DNA of 64,000 bases from Halichondria panicea (Eukaryota > Porifera > Demospongiae > Suberitida > Halichondriidae), in the NCBI RefSeq assembly GCF_963675165.1, contig NC_087377.1, positions 6,589,122-6,653,121 of the forward strand, read 5' to 3'. The notes beneath the pieces were generated by a model. That model saw only the letters and a list, made by a program, of their open reading frames with translations, was not told the origin of the DNA and ran no database searches. This document shows positions 34,101 through 45,853 of this stretch, piece by piece (position 1 is the first letter of the stretch; every line of letters starts with the position of its first letter). Made by a program: the position numbers and the translations under genes.

Positions 34101-37100
34101 ATGGCACATACTGTACACAGGTAAAACAACTCTGGTAAGAAGCTTGCTGAGAGGTCAAGACCAGTCTAATCATCCCAAGGAAAGGTTCTATGAGATACCA
34201 GGGTTCAGGATGTACGAGGCCATTGTGAGGCAAGATAGTGATGACTTTCTCAAGAGAGAGTTCATACAAGCAGTCAAGCAGGACGCTGAGGTGTGTAGCA
34301 ACATGTATGAGTACTCCTAGCTGGTAGCAATAACGTTTATATAGTTGTGCAACCTAAGGTCCGTGTGCACACTGGGGTTATGTCACAATATCAGGTCATG
34401 TCATCAGGTTATGTCACAATATCAGGTTCTGTTTGTTTGCTTGTTTGTTGAAAAACGCCAGTCTATAATAGTCTTTGAGTGATGTCACTGCATGTCCATC
34501 GCTGATCTCAAATAATTTTTTTTCCATTATGAGCCTAATTATTCATCTGTAAATTTTAAATGGCCTACTTTACATTGTACTTAAGGACATTTTTGCTGAC
34601 TTACATGTAGGCGTGAAGACATGAATGATAAATTAAATTTGTTTTGCTCTGTGTACAGTAGTATGTTGTCTCTCGTCTTTCCTCAGGCTCATGCCATAGC
34701 AACCATGGTGGTTCAGCTGATGACGAGTCAAGGTCAGAGTATCAAGGGAATGACCGACAGAGAGCTGCCCAACATCAGGCCACTGTTTGGGGAGAAGAAC
34801 AAAGACATGCACGACTACTACTTGACCACCTATCAGTACATCAAGTGAGTGGGTCAAATATCGTATCTGCATCTCAGTCTTTGTGCACAAGCAAATTGTT
34901 GTATACATGTAGGTGCGCTTATTTCCCTTATTATGTACATGTACGTAAGCTCTTCCCTGTGTGCATTTAAAGTAGTGATGTCACTATCCACAGTACCTCA
35001 ACTACTGTATGTACATACGAGACCACTTCTCGATACCCCCCTCCCCTCCATACACATCACACACATGACGCCTCTATATACATGTACATGCAGTGAGATG
35101 ATCTTCCAGCTGGATAGGACAGACAAGTTGAGTGTGCTGGCCAAAAGTGACCTCACTTTCCTCAACATCTATGACGTGGGAATGAACAAGGCTGTGTTTG
35201 AGATCGTACCCATACTCCATACATGTACCTCACACTACTGTGACAGAATTATCCAGATCAATGCTCTCAATCTGGCCCTCTATGGAACCGATGATGTGCT
35301 ATGTGAGTAGAGTGGTGTGTCCCCTGAATGGTGCTTATGTTGATCCTTATACCTTAAGGTTGCTATTAAAGACGAGTAGTAATTTTGGCGTTTTCAGATT
35401 TTTCTCTGCTTTTAGGGTACTAATTTTGCCGGATTTGCAGCAATATTTGTCTGAAGTATGAATTTTAAGGTTGGAGTCAGATACATGTAGTTAAAAAAAG
35501 GGCTTAGCTTGCTCAGCATACTCTCAAAAGTACATTTTCATTAGAAGAAAGAAAAAAGCGCCATGTGATTCATAATGCATTTTATTACCCTTTCATACAT
35601 CATTAAGGTACTAAAATACATATACAGTAGACTCTCGCTATTCCGGCTCTCTGAAGTACGGCCACCTCGATATACCGGCCATTTGGCTTGGCACGGAATG
35701 CTAGCTATATGTTTACTGCACAAAACTCACCCTGAAGTACGGCCACTTGCTATTCCGTTTACCGGCCAGTACTGGCTGTCCCAAACAAGGTTTTCAATGT
35801 AATTTTATACGTATATTACAGCTGGATATGACATTTTGGGTGTGGTTTAGCAAATAAAATTGGATTACACTTAAATGATTCATTATCCTCGAGACAAGAA
35901 CCGCAAAAGTAGTCATTAGATTCGAGGTAAGGTCGTTTTTAAGCCGCGGCTATTTCCTGAGATACAGCCACCTCGCTATTCCGGCCAAGCTGCATGGTCC
36001 CAAGGGTGACCGGATTAACGAGAGTCTACTGTAACTATTATGTACATAATTATACCTCCCAATTTTCAGAATTGTACATGTTGATGTAAAGGTGCATGTG
36101 TTCAATTGCTTACTTGTGTGATGGGTACACACCTCTTACTTGCAGGCAAGCCACCTCAGATAGAAGCCTCTCCCTCTCTGTGTGACAAATACTCACCAAG
36201 GAATGACCACCAACTGATGACTCTCTCTCCTGCTCGAGACTACTACCTCCAATATGTTTCGGGCATTCAAGGCTACTCTAAGGAGAAACCTAAGTATATT
36301 ATATGTACATGCATGTACAGTACATTCTAGGCAGGTGGCAGCCACACATTTTTTTTCCTTGTGCACAAGCTTTGTCTATCTATACTGTGCATAATTTATT
36401 TTCAGCAAGCAGCATGCATACGTACATATTTATAATTATTATACTTACAACCATTGATTTTTAATAGAGTATGTGTCTGTTTGTCAGTATATCCTACATG
36501 CATAGTACTATACATGTAGTTACATGTATAGTACAATGCTACATGCACTGTACATGCACGTGGCCAATCCTAGCAACTCTAACAAACGGTGCAAATGTTT
36601 TTGTGGTCTGGTATTAATAATGTATGGTGTCTTATCTATACAGTGTACATGTATTATTTCCACTTTTCTTACCTCGTGCAGTACAATAATGGTGGCTACC
36701 AGCAAGGACATGCTACACAATGATGAGGAGGTCACAAAGAGGAAACAAAATGTGTACCGGCAGGTCAGGCGAAGAGCAGAAGAACTCAGGTTGGCAAAGG
36801 TCTTGTACAAAGAGTTTATAGACGTCAATGCCACTGTGGATGACGACAATACGAAAGTCAGAAGTGAGTTCGAAGTATTTAATTGTATCAGAATTGTGGA
36901 ATCAATAATTGATTGTTCAGAAAACGGATGTTTATCGTGTAATTTATAGCAGACTCCTTTGGAGAAATAGGTTTTAGCCTTTGTTATAAGGATTCATTGG
37001 TGACCTTTGAGTACCTTTATACCACGGTTGATCTCTTTCTCAGCTAAGAAGGTGTCCCCACTGTATAATTATGCAACAAGTCATCTTCTAGTACCATGAC

Positions 37101-39710
37101 AGTCTTGTTACGTTTACACACTACACAGAGGCAGTTATGGATATCGTAGATGCTCATAAGGAGCAGTTCGAAGTGGAGGTGCCTCTCAAAGCCCTCTTTC
37201 TACGCTGTTTCCTTCATAACAAGAAGTTGATGTTTATCTCACGGAAGAAGCTGCTGGAGTATGCTAGGATAGTGAATATGAGTAAGTGTTGTGGCTAATG
37301 CGACATACATTGATTTATTTCGCTCAGTGTATTAAAAGATATTGTGTCAATGTGTGTGTGTGTGTGCGTGGGTGTGTGTGTGGTGTGTGTGTGTGCATCA
37401 TTCTGTGTAATCGATACGTTACATGTACTTGTACATGTACAGGTACCAAAGAGTTGGATGATTTCTTGTTAGTCTTTCTCAGTTGTGGTTCACTCTTTTG
37501 CTCACCTGATGGGGTAGTTCCCTTCCTGAAGGAGTACATCATCCTTGACCCACCTGCCTTCATACAGGAGATGGATACTCTATACTACATAGAGTTCCAC
37601 GCTAAGAGTCATCCCGCGGGGTTAGACTCAGAGGTCAGTTGGCTGCTACAATTATTCGTTAGGCATTCACACAATTATATTATCTATAGGCATGCACAAG
37701 TTGTTTTATAATACTTGCCTGCATGTTTACAGTAATATCCTCTTTGTAGGTCCTTTCTCGGCCTATAAACATATTTTTGTCTGTTCGTTATCACACACTA
37801 GCTGTTTAATAACACTTGTGTCAGCTATGTTTACCTACATCTATGTACATGTATGTACATGTAGGTCGAAAAGACGAAGGTTGGGATTGTCACTGAGAGG
37901 TTAGCGAAGAAGATTTGGTCTGCAACAACTGAGGACAAGTTGTCTACTTATCAGTTCTGCTTGAAAGCACTCGAAGCGCTAAACATCATCACAGAAATTA
38001 AGCCAGAATTTCTTCCTCCAAATCTTCAACTGGAGCTACGGGAGTTCGGAAAGTGGTTTTTCATGCCAACTGTTCGCACTGACTATAAACTCGTAGAAAA
38101 AATCAACCCTGATTCTCTATACGTCACTTACGTCACTGATAGTGTGCCTTTCCACAACCTTGGCAAATTTGTTGAGTACCTTCAATCAAGGCATAGTGAA
38201 TCCATAAGGTTAAAGACGTGCAATTCCTACAACATGGTGCAATTTGAATGGGTGAAATCTTCATCAGAAAGTGATCAGGAGTATGATGAAAGTATGGCTA
38301 CCATCAGTATCATCTTCAACAGCAACGCCTACTCTCAAAGTGGAGTTGTCCAAGTTACCGTTGACATGGAACCAGATCATGAGAACAGCAGTGTAAAGCC
38401 TCACATCTACAGTGTTATCAAGACAGCCTGTGTGGTCATATTTCACCAGATGGCCCCGAATTTCCAATACAAGCTTGCAGTCCCTTGCCCACTCCAATCT
38501 ACAAACCCTTCAAAGAGACAGAAGCGTCATCTGTTGCCATTCCAGATCAAGAGGACCAGTGGTATTGGAATGTATTGCTTGGAATGCGAGCAATACACTA
38601 GTGAAGCTGAGGAAAAGAGGCTGCCGTGGGTGACAGCTGCGTATCAAGGCCCTGCAACGTATTCTGTCTACCATGAAGGTAAGCTTTAACAGTTTCTGTA
38701 CTCACTTTAACATCAGTTTAGGTTAGCTAGTAAATTGCTGAAATGACATGTACGTAGTAATCATTTTATTCTTTTTCCTTGTAGATGTCTTGACATTTGA
38801 GCGACTGAAAGCCATATCTGATAATGTTGTGAAACACAAACCCCAGAGAGATCTCCGAAAGCTGGCGAAAGAACTGGGAAAGTCTGAAGAGGTAAAATTA
38901 CATCTTAGTTTAAGGTTACGATACAATGTTGCTCATAAATTATGTTTTGTGAGAAAGAGAGACATTGCTTTCTATTCTTTTATGTGTTTATACTGTTGCA
39001 CTAATAAAAGTAACTACTATACAGCGCTTGCTAGCTAACTAGATGGCAAAAGTGGTAAAGATCGTGTGGTCACAATTAATATATATATCCGATTTTAGTC
39101 TTCAAATGTTAGGGAAAAAATACTCAAACAAGAACTAAACAATGACCTCGAGCTACTAGCAATTTATGATATTCGTGAGGGCGGCTCGAAGAGTCCTTGC
39201 TTCTCTCATCTACAAACTGAAGAAAAATGCCAGAGTTTACTAGCTGGTTGGCTATTTTCCTACTTCTACACGTGCTAATTCGATTGCATGCTTTTGAAGA
39301 AATTGTTTCCAGCCGCCTTACCTCTTTCCTCGTTAACTGCCCTGTTTGGCAAAGAGCATGCAATTTCTAGCATAAAACGACGACCAGTCAAAACAGCTTG
39401 ATTACTACTAGATATTTACTGCAAAGCGTACATGTACATACGCTCATAATTATATCCGGTACCTAATCATACAATGGATGTGTATGGATGTGTGCTCTGG
39501 TCACTATGTGTGCCCCCCCCCCACACACAGCAATTTGATGATGTTGGCTCGAAGTCAATGGCTGAGCACTTTTTTGAATTTTTCGTTGATTGGTCGAGAT
39601 CAAGGGAAAATGTATCGGCAATCGATTTGGCTGAGATTCTAGACAAATGTGGTATCTTCGTTGAGGCAACTCGTCTGGATCGTTTAGGTAAGTCGTGCAT
39701 TGTGCGGTAG
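25177..39710 (+). CDS. Death domain - ankyrin - coiled coil - Roc/COR-like GTPase - death domain protein
   Basis: Thirty exons: 25177-25198, 26295-26507, 26723-26835, 26923-27067, 27868-28074, 28313-28431, 28688-28894, 29052-29150, 29382-29483, 29656-29748, 29877-30063, 30275-30372, 30513-30611, 30916-31008, 31145-31195, 31358-31540, 31781-31940, 33057-33124, 33448-33571, 33818-33922, 34121-34290, 34687-34844, 35094-35302, 36146-36293, 36682-36863, 37129-37281, 37443-37633, 37865-38678, 38785-38891, 39531-39710. All phases match; about 1,599 aa. Residues 10-78 form a death domain (W..IGLALGLNASTL...TWREML). Ankyrin repeats run about 235-615 (pattern GxTALMIAAREG), then coiled coil to about 790. 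A P-loop GLPYSGKTT is split by an intron, followed by a G3-like DVG and a G4-like ATSKD, then a COR-like region and a C-terminal death domain. This resembles the ankyrin-ROCO-death part of DAPK1 but has no kinase. The last exon may instead splice at 39687, so the stop is uncertain. Confidence 0.8.
31975..32237. mobile_element. MITE with CAGGGTTTC ends, AGCAC flanks, in intron 17
   Basis: The left CAGGGTTTC and right GAAACCCTG ends are inverted. The flanks AGCAC|CAGGG and CCCTG|AGCAC look like a 5-bp target duplication. The inner part holds long G and C runs. A similar structure lies at 39879-40101. Confidence 0.65.
32484..32872. mobile_element. MITE with TACCGTATATGCTTGATCAGA ends in intron 17
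   Basis: The left TACCGTATATGCTTGATCAG and right CTGATCAAGCATATACGGTA ends are perfect inverted repeats, followed inward by further pairing (AGGCCGC / GCGGCCT). The core repeats 'AATAGTAGCCTC' and 'AATGAAACATTTAGTAG'. The outer TACCGTATAT is shared with the element at 20042-20441. Confidence 0.8.
35623..36033. mobile_element. Pogo-like MITE with TACAGTAGACTCTCG ends in intron 23
   Basis: The left TACAGTAGACTCTCGCTATT and right AACGAGAGTCTACTGTA ends are inverted. The CAGT/ACTG termini at a TA dinucleotide point to a pogo/Tigger-type transposase. 'ACGGCCACCTCGATATACCGGCC' words recur inside. It is non-coding. Confidence 0.75.
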
Positions 39711-40452
39711 TTGATATCTGGTCTAACAGAGCGTAAGGAAACTGTGTGTAGTTTTACCGAGTTGTTATATACGTATACAGTGTAGTTGCTTCTATGGCTC
39801 CCCCTTTCCCTTTCCATTATGCAATGAGATCTTAAAGTCCTTTATTGGCAACCAAAGTTTCAACGGTTTTACTGAATACAGGGTGTCATACAGGATTTTG
39901 AAGTAGAGGGGGGAAATAAGGCACGCGGACAGCTAGGAAAACCCGGGGGGCATGCCCCCTAGAAAATGTTTGTTAGTTAGGTGGGGGGTTTTAGGTGAAT
40001 TCTGTTGGTTTTTGAGGTTGCCTTTGCATATACTCAGTCATACAACTAGTACCTGAATGCAAATTTTAGGGGAGGGGGCCTTTTCCCCCCGTAACACCCT
40101 GGAATAACAGTCAATGTTGACTCAACTCATTGTCTCTGCACACACAAACATACAGTGCTCAGAAAGAACCCAAAAGACCCATTGACTCAGTGATGATAGA
40201 CTGAATTGACTCTGCTTTACTTGTTCCTTCTTGAATTCCTTTTAGTTATAATTATAATCTTCCAGAGGTTCTATTCAAATTCGTTCTACACAATCCATCA
40301 TAATTATAATTATGTTGCTTCAATACTCAAAATAATATATAACATTCATGCATGATATTATAATTAGCTTGTCTTTACTTCTCTAATGCTGCTACTGCAC
40401 TTCAATCTTGACTGACTGGTCACCATTATTTTATTGAATGGTTACCTCAGCT
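39711..40452. other. Convergent intergenic region with one MITE
   Basis: It lies between the ends of the death-domain gene (plus strand) and the His-rich gene (minus strand). It contains the MITE at 39879-40101; the rest is AT-rich. AATAATATATAAC and ATAATTATAAT words could serve as polyadenylation signals, but none is clear. Confidence 0.4.
39879..40101. mobile_element. MITE with CAGGGTGT ends, GAATA flanks
   Basis: The left CAGGGTGTCATACAGG and right GTAACACCCTG ends are inverted; the flanks GAATA|CAGGG and CCCTG|GAATA look like a 5-bp target duplication. The layout (CAGGG ends, 5-bp duplication, G-rich core) is that of 31975-32237. Confidence 0.65.
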
Positions 40453-42189
40453 TTATGTCTTTATCGGTAATGTTTGTGTTGTGTACGATGTGTGAGGCTT
40501 CATTGATAGTTCGTATTGTTTATCCTGCACATTAGTTTGTTTGCTACCAGCGAGTTGATTGAGTAACCCTTTCAATTTTTCTCCCACGCGAGCACTGACT
40601 ATTTTCTTGGTCGACTTGACTGTCTTTTGCTCAGGAAGGTACACATGATAGTGCCCATCCCCCTCTGTGCTTTTGTGCTGTGTGTCTGTGTGTGGAGATA
40701 AATGATAGTGTATTTCGACTGGTCCACTGTTGTGATCTTGAGGCACACGGTCGAGGCTGGGTTCATCTGATGCCGGGTCGACGTAGTAATGAATGTTTTG
40801 AGGTCGTTGTACTGTTAAAGAAGGGTGTGAGGTACTCTCTCTGTTTTCATGTACATGTACGTTCACTGGTAAAACAGCGTGACGTGTATAGGTATCATAA
40901 TGATATTGATCCAAGAGAGATTGTAGACGATCTAGGAGCTCATTTCGAGTCGTACTGTACCTCATCGGAGCATTATAAAGTGGTAGCAATGGTGGTGGAG
41001 CTTGTAGTAAATCACCATATCTTGTATCCATTTCTCCGAGTGGGCTATTGTATGGGTATTTAGGGTGAAGGGGGTTAGACAGAGGGTTAATCCTATTGAG
41101 TCGTTGATAGAGAAGTTGTGGATAACTCACAGGTTGTCTTTTGTACATAGCACTCATTGGGTCGTATGGCATTGAATAGCCGGGTTGCTTCATCAGTTGA
41201 TTGTAGACCATTGCTTTGAGGTGCTCCAATTGCCTGATGTAGGGTACAATGTAGGTTACATGTTGTGCATCATTCAAATTCGAATTTCGACCATTCTGCA
41301 GCTGACGTAGAGCGTTTCCAAACATTGAGTAAGTGTCTTCAATTTGTTTTATGTTCTGAACTGGGTACATATTGTTGCCTCCATTCGGTGTATTGGTAGG
41401 AGGTGGTGTTACAGTATTCTGTGTGCCTAATGGCGGACCATTTGTTATCTTTCGCTGTGGTGGTGGTTGGTACAGAACTGGTACAGGAGGGAGGAATGGG
41501 AATCGATTGTATGGAAACGCATTATACGGGGAGTATCCAAGTCCTGGTATTGGGTAAGGACCTCCTTGCCAGTTGTTTTGTATTGGCAACTTTCCGACTG
41601 GAACTTGATTTCCAGGTGTATTGACTTGTTTATTGTTTTTGTTTCCTGTTGGTTTGTGTTCCAGTGTGTGCGTAACAGTGTTAGCATTACCTTTAGTACT
41701 ATGAACTTTATTTTGGTGATGTCGTTTCTTGTGTCCGTTGCTGCCTTTGTTTCTCTCGTAGCCTGATTCTAACTGTTCTTCAAGTCGATGTCTTTTACGC
41801 CCTTTTCTAAACTGACGACGACTTCCCAGTTTGCCACGAGAATGATGATGTTCTTTATAATTATTTTCTTGAGAGCTTAACTCCTTATCCGATTTATTGT
41901 GGTGGTGATGATGTCTGTAGTCTGAGTTTTCTTCACTGGTTGAACCACGTGCAGAGGCTGCAACTAATTTTGTATTTTCATCAACATGCTGACTTTGTGA
42001 GAACTTTTCCAGCTGATTACTTGCATCTCTCATATTGTTGTTGTTGATTGCTGCAGTTAGCTCCAGTCCTTTGTTGGTGTATCTACCTTTCGTGGGTCTA
42101 GCATAGTTAGGATGCCATTGTGGAGAAGATTCCGAACTTGTAGCTAACGCTACAGATATGATTAGTACTACTAGAAGATATAACTTCAT
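40453..42189 (-). CDS. Secreted His/Pro/Gln-rich protein, tail-only paralogue of the dermatopontin-tail genes
   Basis: A single-exon ORF of 578 aa with a clear signal peptide (MKLYLLVVLIISVALATSS). Residues about 85-170 are very basic and His-rich (HHHHH near 93, KEHHHSRGK, HKKRHH). Residues 210-290 are Pro/Tyr/Asn-rich (PPVPVLYQPPP, TPPPTNTPN). The C-terminal third carries alternating-histidine strands: VNVHVHE, VEIHYHLSPH, HYHVYLPEQ, then EKLKGLLNQLAG. The same signatures end the dermatopontin-tail proteins at 52.1 and 54.1 kb, so this is their tail without a dermatopontin head. The function is unknown; metal or silica binding in an extracellular matrix is a guess based only on composition. 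It lies 350 bp downstream of a dermatopontin-only gene with its own stop, so I treat it as a separate gene. A degraded duplicate lies at 46.0-50.1 kb. Confidence 0.75.
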   Translation of the reverse strand: MKLYLLVVLIISVALATSSESSPQWHPNYARPTKGRYTNKGLELTAAINNNNMRDASNQLEKFSQSQHVDENTKLVAASARGSTSEENSDYRHHHHHNKSDKELSSQENNYKEHHHSRGKLGSRRQFRKGRKRHRLEEQLESGYERNKGSNGHKKRHHQNKVHSTKGNANTVTHTLEHKPTGNKNNKQVNTPGNQVPVGKLPIQNNWQGGPYPIPGLGYSPYNAFPYNRFPFLPPVPVLYQPPPQRKITNGPPLGTQNTVTPPPTNTPNGGNNMYPVQNIKQIEDTYSMFGNALRQLQNGRNSNLNDAQHVTYIVPYIRQLEHLKAMVYNQLMKQPGYSMPYDPMSAMYKRQPVSYPQLLYQRLNRINPLSNPLHPKYPYNSPLGEMDTRYGDLLQAPPPLLPLYNAPMRYSTTRNELLDRLQSLLDQYHYDTYTRHAVLPVNVHVHENRESTSHPSLTVQRPQNIHYYVDPASDEPSLDRVPQDHNSGPVEIHYHLSPHTDTQHKSTEGDGHYHVYLPEQKTVKSTKKIVSARVGEKLKGLLNQLAGSKQTNVQDKQYELSMKPHTSYTTQTLPIKT

Positions 42190-42536
42190 TTCGCTCTAAT
42201 GATCTGACTATAGAGCTGCACACTTGCTTGGTTCAGTAATACAGTCGTATAGCTGTTGTGAAACAATCATATCGAATGACTAATGAAAAATGTTGTTGTT
42301 ATACTTCCATTCACACTGGATGGGATGTTGACTTATAAACTACTTATTGATCTACTGAATAGCACTTCCTTTTTGCTAATAATAATAATTATTGCTGAGT
42401 GTATTAGTTTGTACATTTGTAATAATTATTGTCAGAAGAACTTTTCATTATCCCACATGTATTATGATTGCATGTATACACTCAATGATTCTATTTCAGT
42501 TTTCTAATCGCCATGAGTTAGTTCGAGTTAGTTTCC

Positions 42537-43614
42537 TCACCCCCATGGGTTAAGATTTGCTAACATGTCGTAGGGCACAAAAAAGAAATGACGACTTTTT
42601 ACAGCTGGTGGCTGATTTGGCTCTTGTTTTGCTGTGTACTTACATTCAAACATCTGCCATGCTCTATCCCTGTGTATAGAAAATGCATGTGTATATAGCA
42701 ATGCATGGTACCTCATTTATTATAGTTGTTACATTTCGTACTGATATATGTTCAGCTCATTGTTCATTGCTGAGATTGAATTCTTGATACATATAGTAAA
42801 AGTATGTGTGTGCATACCTATTATTGATGTGTTGTAAAGTGTGAAGTCCTACAATCGCTCCTTCTTTGAACGTTTCGTGGTCGAACTTTGACCCATATAT
42901 GTTTAGCTTCTTTGTCTTTTTGCAGTCGGTAGTGGTATAACCCGGAGCCTGACAGCACTTTAGTTTCCATCTTCTGTCCTCTTTGGCATTTAAATGCACA
43001 CTCTATATAGTTGTAGTAAGTAGTTAATAGCGAGATGCAACTGACATTAACAACAATAAACGGTAAAAAATTTTCGTCACTCCAGTAGCTTGTACCTTAA
43101 TCCCAGTCAAGACGAAGTTGGCTGGACACTTTTTGTCAATAGGTCCTCCCCACTTATTGATATATGGAGTCCAGCTGCAGTCGCTCATAGGTTTATTGGC
43201 CACCTTACGACAGTCCCACTTCCATCTCCTGTCTCTCCTCCAGTTAATGAAGACGCTCTTCACTCTATACAGAGCCTCTCCATTATTGCTGTTGCACTCA
43301 ACAGAGAGTGGACCGTCTCCTAAGTTATCCCACTTCTGCTGGTTCTGTTTCTCAACATTTATCATTTTCTGTGTAAACTAGATACACATGCATGTGCACC
43401 AAATTAATAGCTGCAATAAAATTATGTGCAGGATTTTTTGTGAATGTAAGCATAATTATTCCCATGTACTTACTTTGTCATCATGGTCATCTTCTCCCAA
43501 GATAGAAGCTAGATCTATCTTTCTCTGTGCTTGTACATCTTGTTCTTTATCTGCGTTGCTTTTTAAAGCCAAACATGTCAGAACAATTACCAAAAGCATA
43601 ATGCAGAGTTTCAT
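42537..43614 (-). CDS. Secreted dermatopontin-domain protein (unit 1 copy)
   Basis: Four exons: 43614-43474 (signal peptide MKLCIMLLVIVLTCLALKS), 43368-43096, 43002-42818, 42669-42537. Phases match; about 243 aa. The mature part is one dermatopontin (DPT) domain with its repeated signature of D-R-x-W followed by Cys (DRRWKWDC, DRRWKLKCC, DRAWQMFEC), CSWTPYINKWGGPID and an even set of cysteines. Dermatopontins are small Tyr-rich matrix proteins of animals (collagen and TGF-beta partners in vertebrates; abundant in molluscan shells and sponge aggregates). The last exon ends in a short tail without His runs. The copy at 50458-51573 encodes nearly the same protein. Confidence 0.8.
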
Positions 43615-43847
43615 TATTTCTCACAATTCTGCTAAACTGTTAATACGTCTATTAAATTTGATCATGGGTTTCGTATTAGCAATAGGATATGCATGACATT
43701 GTGTGTATAGTTCCTGTTCCTAACTGAAAGTTAAGTTTTTAAATGGTTCATGCATGTTACTGTTGGTGGTGTTTGCATGCATAATTAAAAATTATATTAT
43801 ATGCTCCAAAATTCATTGTGAAAAATCTATGGCATATTACAGTTTAT

Positions 43848-44068
43848 TACCGTATATCGGGTAATTTTTGTTGGTGCAAATTTTCGTATAAAGTAGCTAT
43901 AATAATATGTACCCATTTGGTATTCAAATATTTGTACAGCTCAGGATGTGACGTTGAATCTATTGCGGTAGGATAATTTCTTAGTTTTAATTTTCGTATA
44001 ATAATTATACTCTTCAATACGAAATATACGAAAATTTCCACCATATGAAAATAACCCGCTATACGGTA
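43848..44068. mobile_element. MITE, TACCGTATAG family, in unit 1
   Basis: The left TACCGTATATCGGGTAATTT and right AAATAACCCGCTATACGGTA ends are inverted. An orthologous copy at the same position in unit 2 (51798-51990) shows that it inserted before the tandem duplication. Confidence 0.75.
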
Positions 44069-44156
44069 TTTATAATAATTAGCACAAATGCAATGTTCGT
44101 ACACTAGCAATACGGACCTTGCTTATAGCCATAAGGTCATTACTATATCAGTTCAG

Positions 44157-45853
44157 TCAGTCCTCTAGCAAGGAGGAGCCCTTTCTTGCTAATTCCCTAA
44201 GCAATCCTTCGATAGAGTTCTCCTGAACCTTCTGTCTCTCTTTTGCATTCGTCCTATTTAGTGGTGCACTGTACTTCATTCCACTTTCCCCTTTATTCAC
44301 CCCAGGTATTGGTACATCATAGTGCAGGTCAGCTGGCGTTTTTGAGTTATCTGATGGCAGTTGCACATGATAGTGTGTCCTTTGCGGAGGTTTAGGGGGT
44401 TCGGTGTAGCGAATTTTGGGTGCTCCCATATCAGGTCTTGGATATACAGTGAACAGTCCAGGGGTGTTCCCTTTAGTTGGATAGATGTGAATGTGCCGCT
44501 CGTGGGGTTGTTTAGGAATAGTTTGCTTGTATTGTAGACTGTAAGGGGTGAATGTTTATTGAAACGACGAGACGAATCAAAACGGGGAATAATCGTAATT
44601 ATGTGACCAACATTGCTTGATGGAAGTAGTTGCAGATTTTTCTCATGCTTTGAAGAGAGGTCTGGATGTTTACTGGTACCTGGTGGCACTGGAAGTAATC
44701 TAGGTGGCCTGTTTCGTTTACGATTGACTAAACTCTCGTCTTTTTGTACAACATGTGTCATTTTGTTCACTTTCCTATCTCCCCTCATTGGATCGACCTC
44801 TATTGTGTAGTCACCCTCATTCGTCATTGGGCTAGGATAAGTAGTGTACGTATGACTTTTATGCTCTGAAGACAGAGAAGGACTCGGCTTCTTCATATCA
44901 AGTACGAGTGACGGTCATTAGGGGGATGGTTTGGTGGATTTTGATCTTTAATCAAAGGCAGATTTTGAGTTTCTTGGGTACATTTTGGCGATCCAAAGTT
45001 ACATTCGAAAACTTGCCACATACGGTCACTATAATAAGAATGACACACATAATACAGTGTAGTTTAATAACCAAAAGTGACATTGTATGAACACGTAATT
45101 TATGATGCATGTTTTGATGTCAAAGGCACTTACTTTTTGGGATTTTCCAGGCTTTGAATACCCACGAACACTGAACAGATGGTTCAGCTCCCTCAAGGCT
45201 TGCCTTATAGTCTATATTCCCATGGTAACTGTTCAACTTCTCAGAGACTCCGCAACTTTTTGTGATGTGTCCACGAGCTTTACAACATTTTACTTTCCAC
45301 TTGCGGTCACCTTTAGACCCGTGAGTCCTACTCTTTACTCCCGCCATGACCTTATTTTTTGGGCAAATGAAGCTGATTGGTCCATTCCGTTTGTTTACTT
45401 CTTTGCTCCATTCATAATCAGTTAGTGCCACAACAGTCCCATTTGTACTGGCGATCATTGTTCTTTTTGCTAAACTTGCTTCTCACTCGAACCAAAGCTT
45501 CTCCTTTTTCAGTATCACAGTCCACCTTCAGAGGACGGTTGAGGTTGTTGTCCCATTTAATCAAACTCTTGTCACTCTCTTCCTCGCTCTGTGGATGGCT
45601 ACTCTGCAGCTAGGGAGAAATAAATTTGTGCTTAGCTTCCCCTTATACTATAGGCTAGTATACTATAGGCTAAACAATCTCTTAATGTGTTATTACTCAC
45701 CTCAGCCACCTGTGAATTTCTTCCCATTATGTCCTGTTGTTCTTGCAGTCTCAGAAGTCTGTTAACTACCAATGCCTTCTCCATGTTAGTGAGCTGTGCT
45801 GTTCCGAAACCTAATAGAGCTGCCATTACACACATTCGTGCAATGAGCTCCAT
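44157..45853 (-). pseudogene. Broken dermatopontin-Pro-tail gene (unit 1 copy)
   Basis: It matches the intact gene at 52081-53791 from its signal peptide (MELIARMCVMAALLGFGTAQ, exon from 45853) to the tail end. It is disabled by a net 20-nt loss in the DPT exon near 45435, a 5-nt gain near 45173, a 10-nt loss near 44903 and single-base changes in G and T runs near 44550 and 44635. A DPT cysteine next to the first lesion is also changed to Tyr (DYEW instead of DCEW). Parts of the tail remain open in two different frames. Confidence 0.75.

Noticed and set aside
37348-37396. GT-rich run as a possible regulatory or Z-DNA site
   Set aside because: Ordinary intronic microsatellite next to an acceptor; nothing beyond composition.
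39124-39363. 79-codon ORF between the last two exons of the death-domain gene
   Set aside because: It is on the opposite strand; phases join 38891 to 39531 without it, and it has no domain signature.
40680-41063. 127-codon plus-strand ORF opposite the His-rich gene
   Set aside because: It is an antisense shadow of a long low-complexity ORF that has a signal peptide and a damaged duplicate.
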